A DNA stretch of 24,308 nucleotides, taken from contig DFWT01000102.1 in assembly GCA_002381045.1 (NCBI GenBank), forward strand, positions 1 through 24,308, given 5' to 3'. Source of the DNA: Rhodoferax sp. UBA4127 (lineage in GTDB: Bacteria; Pseudomonadota; Gammaproteobacteria; Burkholderiales; Burkholderiaceae_C). Numbering within the stretch: position 1 is the stretch's first letter; each line of letters opens with the position of its first letter. The notes below the pieces were generated by a model. That model was not told the origin of the DNA, did not search any database, and was given only the letters and a program-made list of their open reading frames with translations. The position numbers and the translations under genes were made by a program. Shown one piece after another: positions 1 to 7,067 of this stretch.

Positions 1-1
1 T

Positions 2-313
2 CATACCCTTGAACCTGTCGATCAGTAGGTTGTTTTTGCCTATGAAGACCATCGCGACACTTTTCGACTAGATTTCGTTGTCATCGAGTAGCAGTATTGC
101 CAATATGCCTTCGTTGGCGGGCGCCCGCTTCTAGTCGTTTAGAGCCAGCGGGAGCCGCGAGGTGCTCGCCCGTAACTTGATGTACGAGGTTTCATCAAAT
201 CGGGTGACCATACAGCCGACGGTCGTGGCCGCGAACTATGTGCCCATTGCGGACATTGACTCAGCCAGCCTCATCCCCCCAAACCTGCCATTCAACAACT
301 CGATGGATCCGCT
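2..313 (-). pseudogene. Decayed reading frame at left edge, identity unknown
   Basis: Read on the minus strand from about 313 to the left edge, one frame gives protein-like sequence broken by three stops, all TAG, at 238-236, 133-131 and 70-68. Between the stops are stretches such as FAATTVGCMVTRFDETSYIK and ILAILLLDDNEI, followed by SKSVAMVFIGKNNLLIDRFK. The hydrophobic FAATTVG segment after a GMRLAESMSAMGT stretch faintly recalls MotA/TolQ/ExbB-type proteins, but I cannot establish that. A TGA at 316-314 bounds the frame upstream. It may continue beyond the window. No intact start or ribosome site is visible, so I read it as a relic of a gene, not an expressed gene. Confidence 0.3.
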
Positions 314-316
314 TCA

Positions 317-787
317 GTTCAAGGTAAACCGAGGTAGCTTTCAAGTGCTTTTGAGATGAGTGCAATCCATGCAATGCAGTCGCCATGTGCACGCCACGGA
401 ACTGGTGTCGCGCACTCTCACATGCGAAGTCAATGCCCGGTACTGAGCTCTCCCCGCACAGGTCCCAGCGTGCGCAGTTTGCACGATGGGCTTCCACCTT
501 GGGCATTTGACCGCAAAGCGCTGTTGCGGCCATGGATGAAGGATCTTTGGGATGGGGGAGCCAAGCGGCGGCCAGTTCGATCATGCGCACCCACATCAGG
601 TTGTACGTCCGGACGCGCCGTCCAGCAATTCACTTTATGGGCTGGCCACTCAAAAAGCCGACGTACGGAAAGTAAATTCGAATTTTTTCCAATGGCATTG
701 GCGCAAAGGGCTCAATCTCTTGCTGCGTATAGAGTTGGATTCATTGACTTCACATCGGGTCAAACCACTTGAACACTACAGCTGGTC
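317..787. other. Region without an assignable gene
   Basis: Several short frames overlap here on both strands (for example minus 596-261 and plus 356-772). None has a recognisable family motif, a convincing ribosome site, or a sensible position relative to neighbours. The composition shifts to AT-rich around 670-790, next to the end of the AraC gene. The stretch looks like eroded DNA between the left-edge relic and the regulator. I see no RNA gene, repeat array or clear terminator in it. Confidence 0.4.
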
Positions 788-1711
788 TCAGGCTTTAGCA
801 GTACTGTGACTTACTGGATTGGCCATCTGCTGCATGGCCTTCGAACGAAACTCCATGGGGCTCAGGCCGGTGTGTTTGCGAAAAAACCTACAAAAATACG
901 TTTCGTCGCTAAACCCCAAGGAATAGGCCAGTTGTTTGACACTGTTGCCGGTGTAGACCAGTACTCGTTGGGCTTCGTGAACCAGGCGTGCATTGATCAT
1001 ATCGAGGCTGGAAACTCCGAACACTTCCCGGCACAAACGAGAAAGCTGCCCGGGTGTGATTCCCAACTGAGCGGCGTAATGGTTGATCGGTAGATGACTT
1101 TTGAAATTCTCGTCGACCATCGCGCGAAACTTTTCGATTTGGGCGGCCTTGCGCGAGTTGGCATGATTTGCAGAAGCGACGTTGAGATGTGTCAGCCGAA
1201 ACACCTGGATACAAATGGCGACCAGTATCGCCAGACCGGCTGTCAACTGCCCAGGGGCCTGAATATGGGCCTCGCGTTCGATCGCCAAAAACAGTGGCAT
1301 CAATGCAGCTGAATGACCACCGACCGCGTCGAGTGAGAGAACGGCAGGCTTGCGTATATTAGGCAGAAACTCTGGACAGGCCACGACAACCAGGGACTCC
1401 AAAGGCCGTTGAGCTGCGGTGACGACTGGTCCATCCACGTCCTCGGAAAAATCGAACCCATGCACGGTTTGTGCCGGAATTGAAATCAAACAAGGGGCTG
1501 TGAATCGGGTTCTCGAATGGTCGATCAACACCTCGCCGGAGCCTTGCGTCACATACAAAATCTGTATCAGTGCATCGTGCTGATGAGGCCTGATTTTCCA
1601 GTTATAAGGGCGGGAGCGCTGAGGAATCCACTCAAAATCAAACCAACTCTGCCAATCTGGCTCCGTTTCCACTCCGTAAAGCGAGTAGCTAGGGATAACC
1701 CTTGTGGCCAA
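788..1711 (-). CDS. AraC/XylS-family transcriptional regulator
   Basis: Predicted 307-residue cytoplasmic activator with an N-terminal cupin-like sensing domain (about residues 30-110, including PHQHDALIQILYVTQGSGEV) and a C-terminal double helix-turn-helix (about 195-290). The second HTH carries the family signature VKQLAYSLGFSDETYFCRFFRKHTGLSPMEFR. The cupin-plus-HTH layout is that of regulators of aromatic-acid catabolism such as HpaA or PobC types; the effector here is unknown. The start is TTG at 1711: AAGGAG lies five bases upstream (1722-1717) and no better ATG exists. The gene is divergent from operon 1 across 108 bp that contain a tandem repeat of AraC-site geometry, so it most likely controls that operon and possibly itself. 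Confidence 0.9.
   Translation of the reverse strand: MATRVIPSYSLYGVETEPDWQSWFDFEWIPQRSRPYNWKIRPHQHDALIQILYVTQGSGEVLIDHSRTRFTAPCLISIPAQTVHGFDFSEDVDGPVVTAAQRPLESLVVVACPEFLPNIRKPAVLSLDAVGGHSAALMPLFLAIEREAHIQAPGQLTAGLAILVAICIQVFRLTHLNVASANHANSRKAAQIEKFRAMVDENFKSHLPINHYAAQLGITPGQLSRLCREVFGVSSLDMINARLVHEAQRVLVYTGNSVKQLAYSLGFSDETYFCRFFRKHTGLSPMEFRSKAMQQMANPVSHSTAKA
1689..1701. promoter_or_regulatory. CTAGGGATAACCC motif, variant of a three-copy motif
   Basis: CTAGGGATAACCC lies inside the first codons of the AraC gene, close to the divergent promoter region. It matches 11 of 13 positions of the motif found upstream of aliA (16271) and of the transporter operon (18089). Its core AGGG-ATAA-CCCT is a 4+4 dyad. 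Its position inside coding sequence weakens the case for function, but all three copies lie at operon heads. I do not recognise the cognate protein. Confidence 0.3.
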
Positions 1712-1724
1712 GTTGACTCCTTCT

Positions 1725-1762
1725 TAAGATGCACGAATTGTGCTGTAAGTTGCGTGAATCGT
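1725..1762. promoter_or_regulatory. Tandem AraC-type operator, 17-bp half-sites at 21-bp spacing
   Basis: TAAGATGCACGAATTGT (1725-1741) and TAAGTTGCGTGAATCGT (1746-1762) agree at 13 of 17 positions. They are direct repeats offset by exactly 21 bp, leaving a 4-bp gap. This is the geometry of AraC I1-I2 type sites, in which two monomers bind one face of the helix. The pair begins three bases upstream of the AraC gene's ribosome site and about 58 bp before the operon 1 start codon. It could therefore serve both activation of operon 1 and autoregulation. Confidence 0.6.
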
Positions 1763-1819
1763 CAAGACGCATTCAGCCGTTCGCGCCAACAATGACATTT
1801 CCATCTCAAAGGAGACAAC

Positions 1820-2602
1820 ATGACCATGCGGGTCCTGGTGACCGGTGCCAGTCGCGGTATCGGCAAAGCCATTTGTTTACGTTTGGCCCGTCAGGGCGTT
1901 CAGCTTGCGGCCTGTGGCTCAGCCCACGCCGATGAACTTGAGGCTGTCATCACAGCAGCAGCCCAACACGGCGGCCGAGTGGTGCCACTGCTGGGCAATC
2001 TGGCTGACCCTACCACGCCGGCCAGTCTCGTGGAACAGGCGCTGTCCGCTTTGGGTGGTCTGGATGCCGTGGTGTCCAACGCGGGTGTGTCTCGTCCTGC
2101 GACACTGGCTAAATTGGCCATCGAAGACTGGGACCACCTGTTTGCTGTCAACACCCGAGCGCCCTGGCTGCTGGCCAAGGCAGCCTACCCGGCGCTCCGA
2201 GAGAGCCGGGGCAGCTTTGTGTCGGTGGCCTCGATGTCTGGCGTGCAGCCTTACCCCGGCATGGGGGCTTACAGCCCGACCAAGGCAGCATTGCTGATGC
2301 TGGTGCGCACTCTGGCGCAGGAATGGGCGGACGACGGCATTCGGGTCAACGCGGTGTCACCGGGGTTGATCCACACCTCGCTCACGGCCAAGGTATACGC
2401 TGATGCACCGACCAAAGCTGCGCGGGAAGCGCTGGTGCCGCTGCATCGCATCGGCGACCCGGACGCAGACATCGCCGGCATTGTTTCGTTTTTGATAGCG
2501 CCTGAGGCAGGCTACATAACGGGGCAGAACATTTTGGCCGATGGCGGCCTGATGGACATCGCTCATGGGCTAATTCCCGGCCGCCCGGCCACTCAGAGGT
2601 AA
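1820..2602 (+). CDS. Short-chain dehydrogenase/reductase (SDR), operon 1
   Basis: A 260-residue classical SDR with the Rossmann motif TGASRGIG (8-15), SNAG (86-89), and catalytic Ser138, Tyr151 and Lys155 (YSPTK). The C-terminal ITGQNILADGG is typical of FabG-like enzymes. Likely role: NAD(P)-dependent oxidation of a hydroxyacyl-CoA or ring alcohol, or the reverse, in the operon 1 pathway; the substrate cannot be read from sequence. AAAGGAG (1808-1814) precedes the ATG at 1820 by five bases; a second ATG six bases later is also possible. It is the first gene of the operon, six bases before the ligase gene, and faces the AraC-type regulator. Confidence 0.88.
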   Translation: MTMRVLVTGASRGIGKAICLRLARQGVQLAACGSAHADELEAVITAAAQHGGRVVPLLGNLADPTTPASLVEQALSALGGLDAVVSNAGVSRPATLAKLAIEDWDHLFAVNTRAPWLLAKAAYPALRESRGSFVSVASMSGVQPYPGMGAYSPTKAALLMLVRTLAQEWADDGIRVNAVSPGLIHTSLTAKVYADAPTKAAREALVPLHRIGDPDADIAGIVSFLIAPEAGYITGQNILADGGLMDIAHGLIPGRPATQR

Positions 2603-2608
2603 ATCGCC

Positions 2609-4234
2609 ATGATTGATCTGAAACCGACCCTTGCGGCGTGCGAACGTTATTACCAGTCAGCCTACTGGCAAGATAAGTCACTCGCGCAACTGATCACCGC
2701 CAGCGTGGCAGCGCATCCCGACAAAACCGCCGTTACCGACGCCAGCGGACAAGGCGTCAGTTACCGCGAGCTGGACGATAAAGCCGCGCGACTGGCCGCC
2801 TTCTGGCAGGTGCGTGGCGTGGGTGCGGGGGACGTGGTCACCATGCACCTGCCCAACTGGTGGCAAACCGCTGTCGTGACCTTCGCCGCGTTCAAGCTGG
2901 GTGCGGTGATCAACCCCCTGCCACCCACCTACGGCTGGAAAGACCTGGCCTTCATCATGAACAAGAGCCGCTCCAAGGCCGTGGTGGTGGCGGGACACTT
3001 TCGCAGTGTGGACTACACCGAGCATCTGCAGCGTATTGCACCCGAGTTAAAAGTGCAGCCCAGCATTGTGGTCATCGGTTCAGGCCAGGTGACCCTTGGC
3101 ACGCCGCTTGATGAAGCCCTCAGCGGGCCGTTGCTGGCGCAAGACCACGATGCGGCCGCTGATGACCCGACCTTGCTGTTGTTCACCTCAGGTTCCGAGT
3201 CAACACCCAAAGGCGTAGTACACACCCACAACACCGCCATTTATGGCGAACGCGCCTTGTCGGGCACCCTGGGGCTGGGCCATACGGATGTGTGTTTCAT
3301 GGCCTCGCCGGTCACCCACACCAGCGGCTTTATGCATGGCATTTTGATGACGCTGATGAACGGAGCGACGGTGTCGCTGCTGGATGTGTTCAAGGGCGAT
3401 GTCGCCGTGGACCAGATGCTGACCAGCCGCGCCAACTGGACCATGGGTGCCACACCGTTTCTAAGTGATGTGGTTGACAGCATGGAAAAAAGCGGCAAAC
3501 GCCTGCCTGACCTGCGCTACTTTTTATGTGGCGGTGCCCCGATCCCTGAAGTGCTGGTGCGGCGCGCCCGCGCGCTGGGGGTGCGGGTGATGAGTATTTA
3601 CGGCTCGACCGAGAGCCCGCCGCACACTGCCACCTGGCCAGAAGACCCGATTGAAGCGGCCTGGCAGTTTGATGGCCGGGCCCTGCCGGGTGTGGAAGTC
3701 TGCGCGGTCGATGAGGCCAGCAAGCCGGTCGCACCGGGCCAGCCGGGTGAGCAATGGTCCCGCGGGCCGCATACCTTTATCGGCTATCTGGGTGAGCCGG
3801 AACTGACCGCCCGCGCACTCGATGCCGATGGTTGGTACCACTCGGGCGATCTGGCTACGGTCTCTGCCGAAGGGGGCGTGCGCATCGTCGGGCGCATCAA
3901 GGACATGATCATCCGCGGCGGGCAGAACATCTCGGCGCGTGAGGTCGAAGACATTTTGCTGGAACACCCGGCCTGCCATTCGGTGGCGCTCATCGGCTTA
4001 CCCGACGAGCGCATGGGTGAACTGGGCTGTGCGGTGGTGGTCTGCCCGCCCGGCAAAACACTGGGGTTTGAGGAGATGAAACAGTTCCTGATAGCGCGTG
4101 GGGTGGCGCGTTTCAAGCTGCCCGAGCGCCTGGTGCTGCGCGATGCCTTGCCCGCCACGCCCAGCGGAAAAATCCAGAAATTCAAGTTACGCGAAGAACT
4201 CAAGTCACTCAATGGAGCCAATACCCATGTTTAA
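2609..4234 (+). CDS. AMP-forming acyl-CoA ligase, cyclohexanecarboxylate-CoA ligase-like
   Basis: A 541-residue ANL-superfamily ligase that activates a carboxylate to its CoA thioester through an acyl-adenylate. The phosphate-binding motif is the unusual TSGSESTPKG (about 192-201), where family members normally have TSGTTGxPKG. SIYGSTESP, YHSGDLA, GRIKDMIIRGGQNIS and the C-terminal catalytic lysine in TPSGKIQKFKLR (about 519) are all present. Overall form (YWQDKSLAQLI near the start, LPNWWQTAV) follows the AliA subfamily, and the window carries a second member at 16420. Substrate unknown; being the only ligase in operon 1, it probably defines the growth substrate of that operon. The ATG at 2609 follows AGAGGT. 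The stop overlaps the start of the next gene by eight bases. Confidence 0.9.
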   Translation: MIDLKPTLAACERYYQSAYWQDKSLAQLITASVAAHPDKTAVTDASGQGVSYRELDDKAARLAAFWQVRGVGAGDVVTMHLPNWWQTAVVTFAAFKLGAVINPLPPTYGWKDLAFIMNKSRSKAVVVAGHFRSVDYTEHLQRIAPELKVQPSIVVIGSGQVTLGTPLDEALSGPLLAQDHDAAADDPTLLLFTSGSESTPKGVVHTHNTAIYGERALSGTLGLGHTDVCFMASPVTHTSGFMHGILMTLMNGATVSLLDVFKGDVAVDQMLTSRANWTMGATPFLSDVVDSMEKSGKRLPDLRYFLCGGAPIPEVLVRRARALGVRVMSIYGSTESPPHTATWPEDPIEAAWQFDGRALPGVEVCAVDEASKPVAPGQPGEQWSRGPHTFIGYLGEPELTARALDADGWYHSGDLATVSAEGGVRIVGRIKDMIIRGGQNISAREVEDILLEHPACHSVALIGLPDERMGELGCAVVVCPPGKTLGFEEMKQFLIARGVARFKLPERLVLRDALPATPSGKIQKFKLREELKSLNGANTHV

Positions 4235-4985
4235 AGTTGAAGACCTCGGCGCGGTGGTGCGCGTCACCATGCAACGCGCCCCGGTGAATGCCATCAGCAC
4301 CGAATTCATAGCCGGTTTCATGCAGGTGCTGGACTGCCTGACCACCAAAAAAGACCTGACCGTGATACACCTGCGCAGCGACCAAAAAGCCTTTTGTGCC
4401 GGTGCCGATCTGGCCCAAGTGCAGACCTGTTTTGCCATGGAAGGTGGTGCCGATGTGATGCGGCAAAACATCGTGGGTTTTCATGCGCTGTTTGACCGCC
4501 TGGAAGCTCTTCCGTGTGTCACCCTGGCCGAAATCGGCGGCAGCGCACTGGGCGGTGGTTTTGAACTGGCCCTGGCCTGTGACCTGCGCATGGCTGCCAC
4601 CAGCGCCAAGCTCGGTTTACCCGAAGCCAAGCTCGGGCTGATCCCAGGGGCAGGTGGCACCCAGCGTCTGACGCGCCTATGCGGGCCGGGAACAGCGGCG
4701 CGCATCGTCCTGGGCTGTGACGTGGTGGATGGTGCGACTGCGTGCCAGCTTGGCATGGTGCAGTGGGCGGTGGACCCGGCTGATCTGGCACTGGAGGCCG
4801 AAAAGCTCGCGCAGCGCATTGCCAGTCAGTCTGCACCCGCCCTGCAAGTGGCCAAACGTTGCATGGCGCAAGTGGGCAAACTGGCCGCCAGCGGGTTTGA
4901 GGCCGAACTCGATGGCATCCACACCCTGGTCTCCACCACAGAAGCCCAAACCCGCATCAAAGCCTTTCTTGCCCCGCGCGGGTAA
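4227..4985 (+). CDS. Enoyl-CoA hydratase with both catalytic glutamates
   Basis: A 252-residue crotonase-family protein. The oxyanion-hole segments FCAGADL (56-62) and GSALGGGFELA are intact. Both hydratase glutamates are present at Glu113 (GGGFEL) and Glu133 (LPEAKLGLIPGAGGTQRL), so true hydratase activity on a 2-enoyl-CoA is expected. I chose ATG 4227 because GGAG at 4214-4217 lies nine bases upstream. An in-frame ATG at 4212 lacks a ribosome site. The start overlaps the ligase stop, indicating translational coupling. It is the only intact hydratase in the window with a complete active site, so it may also supply the cyclohex-1-ene-1-carboxyl-CoA hydratase (BadK) step that the bad/ali genes here lack. 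That assignment is inference. Confidence 0.88.
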   Translation: MFKVEDLGAVVRVTMQRAPVNAISTEFIAGFMQVLDCLTTKKDLTVIHLRSDQKAFCAGADLAQVQTCFAMEGGADVMRQNIVGFHALFDRLEALPCVTLAEIGGSALGGGFELALACDLRMAATSAKLGLPEAKLGLIPGAGGTQRLTRLCGPGTAARIVLGCDVVDGATACQLGMVQWAVDPADLALEAEKLAQRIASQSAPALQVAKRCMAQVGKLAASGFEAELDGIHTLVSTTEAQTRIKAFLAPRG

Positions 4986-5020
4986 ATGACGCCAACGAGC
5001 TTACTCCCCTTGGAAACACC

Positions 5021-6163
5021 ATGACGATCCTTAGCCGCAATATTTTCAGCCCGGACCATGAGGCATTTCGTGACTCGGCCCGCAAGTTCTTTGAGCAGGA
5101 AGTGGCCCCTTTTCACAGCGTCTGGGAAGAAACCGGCGTCGTCCCGCGCGAGATCTGGCTCAAAGCAGGAAAAGAAGGTTTTCTCTGCACCACGCTGCCT
5201 GAGTCTTGTGGCGGCAGCGGGGCCGACCGCCTGTTTGCTTCTATCCTGATTGAAGAACAGGCTCGGCTGGGTTTATCCGGCCCTGGTTTTTCCACCCATT
5301 CGGACATCGTGGCGCCCTACATCCTCAACTACGGAACACCAGAACAACAGCAGGCCTGGTTACCCAGCATGGCGCGCGGTGAGCTGATTGGCGCCATTGT
5401 GATGACCGAACCCAGCGCGGGCAGCGACTTGCGCGCGATGCGCAGCACCGCCATCCGGCAGGGCGACGAGTGGATTCTGAATGGCCAGAAAACCTTTATC
5501 ACCAACGGGCAGTGTGCTGACATCCTGGTGGTAGCGGCCAAGTCCAGCAAAGATCCCGAATGCAAAGACCTGACCCTGTGGGTGGTGGAAGCCTCCTCAC
5601 CCGGTGTGACGCGTGGCCAGAACTTCAAAAAAATTGGCATGAAGGCGCAAGACACCTGTGAGTTGTACTTTGACAACGTGGTGCTGACGCAGCGCAACAT
5701 GTTGGGTCAGGAGAACAAGGGTTTTGGCCTGCTCGCCAAAGAACTGGCGTGGGAGCGCTTGCAGATTGCGGTGGGTGCGGTAGCTACCAGCACCGCGGCA
5801 TTGCAGTGGACGGTCGACTACACGCGCCAGCGCAAGGCCTTTGGTACCCTGATTGCTGACTACCAGAACACGCGTTTTCGGCTGGCTGAAATCAAGACCG
5901 AAATCGAGATTGCCCAGGTCTTTGTGGACCGCTGCCTGGCCGAGGTTTGTGATGAGCGACTGGACAAAACGGTGGCCGCCATGGCCAAGTACTGGTGCAC
6001 CGAGCTGATGGGCAGGGTGCTTGACCAATGTCTGCAGTTGCACGGTGGATATGGCTATATGTGGGAATACCCGATTGCCCGTGCCTTTGCCGATGCACGG
6101 GTGCACCGCATCTATGGCGGCTCCAACGAGATCATGCGCGAGCTGATCGCCCGTACCCTGTAA
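5021..6163 (+). CDS. Acyl-CoA dehydrogenase, LCAD/IVD-type active site
   Basis: A 380-residue FAD-dependent acyl-CoA dehydrogenase that would introduce an alpha,beta double bond and pass electrons to ETF. Visible motifs are MTEPSAGSDLRAM (FAD/substrate loop, about 128-140), FITNGQCADI, and the C-terminal RQRKAFGTLIADYQNTRF, QLHGGYGYMWEYPIARAFADARVHRIYGG. The usual glutamate of the IYEGT motif is Gly366 here (IYGGSNEIM). Instead, Glu245 in ELAWERL sits where long-chain and isovaleryl-CoA dehydrogenases carry the base on helix G. This points to a long-chain, branched or bulky acyl substrate. It follows the hydratase by 35 bp and precedes an 85-bp gap. Confidence 0.88.
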   Translation: MTILSRNIFSPDHEAFRDSARKFFEQEVAPFHSVWEETGVVPREIWLKAGKEGFLCTTLPESCGGSGADRLFASILIEEQARLGLSGPGFSTHSDIVAPYILNYGTPEQQQAWLPSMARGELIGAIVMTEPSAGSDLRAMRSTAIRQGDEWILNGQKTFITNGQCADILVVAAKSSKDPECKDLTLWVVEASSPGVTRGQNFKKIGMKAQDTCELYFDNVVLTQRNMLGQENKGFGLLAKELAWERLQIAVGAVATSTAALQWTVDYTRQRKAFGTLIADYQNTRFRLAEIKTEIEIAQVFVDRCLAEVCDERLDKTVAAMAKYWCTELMGRVLDQCLQLHGGYGYMWEYPIARAFADARVHRIYGGSNEIMRELIARTL

Positions 6164-6179
6164 ATTTGACACTAAATTG

Positions 6180-6221
6180 GCCTAAAGCCCTTTTCTATAT
6201 TGCGCAATAAGCTATCTATTT
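6180..6221. repeat. Dispersed intergenic repeat, copy A
   Basis: The 85-bp gap between the dehydrogenase and the next hydratase holds a segment beginning GCCTAAAGC and ending GCGCAATAAGCTATC. It aligns without gaps to 13573-13609, matching 23 of 37 positions. The conserved blocks are GCCT, AGC, GCGC and AGCTATC. I associate this pattern with an abundant intergenic repeat of Comamonadaceae genomes. A perfect TTGACA lies just upstream (6166-6171), but it is not at usable spacing from TATATT at 6197-6202. Confidence 0.4.
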
Positions 6222-6248
6222 CATTGCACCTTTCACTGAAAAATCACC

Positions 6249-7067
6249 ATGACACAAGCCCACTCGCCCGCCGAAAACCCATGGCGCAATATCATTGTTG
6301 AGCGTGAGGGCGATGTTGAATGGCTCACACTCTCCCGGCCCGATCAATTTAACTCGCTCAATCTGGCTCTGACCCAGGAGTTGTACGACTACTTTGGCAG
6401 CCTGCCCGAGCGCACCGACGTTCGGGTGGTGGTATTGCGCGGCGCGGGCAAGCACTTCTGCGCAGGTTATGACCTCGACGACGTAGACCAGTTGACGGTG
6501 TCACTTGATCAGGGACTGCGCCTGCAGCGCCAACTGTCTGGCGTGGTGCTGCGCATGCGCCGCTGCCCGCAGCCGGTGATCGGACTGCTGCAGGGCGCCG
6601 CCTGCGGTGGTGGCTTTGCATTGGCATTGGGTTGTGATGTACGTTTTGCGGCCCCCAACACCCGCATGAATGTGGCCATGGCCAAAGTCGGCCTCACCGG
6701 CTGCGACATGGGCATCAGCTACTTTTTGCCACGCGCCGTGGGCACAGGCGTGGCCGCCGAGCTGATGTACACCGGCCGTTTTGTCAAAGCCGAGCGTGCC
6801 CTGCGCATCGGTCTGGTCAACGATGTGGTGCCCGAAGAAGATTTGACTAAAACCGCCCAGGACTTGGCGCAGGAAATGCTCGCCATGTCCCCGGCAGGCT
6901 TGCGTTTAACCAAGGACGGCCTGGCCATGGCGCAAGAAACCGGCAGTTTGGCGACCGTGATGGCGCTGGAAGACCGCGGCCAGACCATGTGTTTTGCGGC
7001 CTTCATGAAAGAAGGCGTGGCTGCTTTCCGCGAAAAACGCGCTCCCAACTATGAAGGCGGGCAATGA
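6249..7067 (+). CDS. Crotonase-family enzyme lacking both hydratase glutamates
   Basis: A 272-residue crotonase-fold protein annotated by fold as enoyl-CoA hydratase/isomerase. FCAGYDL (70-76) and CGGGFALALGCD are recognisable. The two catalytic glutamates of hydratases are replaced by Ala124 and Met144 (MNVAMAKVGLTGCDMG). Asp153 in GCDMG lies near the position of the acidic residue used by dienoyl-CoA isomerases. Simple hydration is therefore unlikely; double-bond isomerisation, or another enolate-stabilised reaction, fits better. Its neighbour downstream is a dienoyl-CoA reductase, and an isomerase/reductase pair is the standard tool for unsaturated chains. The stop overlaps the next start in ATGA (7064-7067), so the two are probably coupled. 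Confidence 0.82.
   Translation: MTQAHSPAENPWRNIIVEREGDVEWLTLSRPDQFNSLNLALTQELYDYFGSLPERTDVRVVVLRGAGKHFCAGYDLDDVDQLTVSLDQGLRLQRQLSGVVLRMRRCPQPVIGLLQGAACGGGFALALGCDVRFAAPNTRMNVAMAKVGLTGCDMGISYFLPRAVGTGVAAELMYTGRFVKAERALRIGLVNDVVPEEDLTKTAQDLAQEMLAMSPAGLRLTKDGLAMAQETGSLATVMALEDRGQTMCFAAFMKEGVAAFREKRAPNYEGGQ

Noticed and set aside
356..772. Plus-strand 138-codon frame upstream of the AraC gene
   Set aside because: No family motif, no ribosome site, and overlapped by equally long frames on the other strand. It looks like open frame by chance in eroded DNA.
6166..6202. Internal promoter: TTGACA (6166-6171) with TATATT (6197-6202)
   Set aside because: The spacing is 25 bp, far outside the usable range, and the segment overlaps a dispersed repeat.
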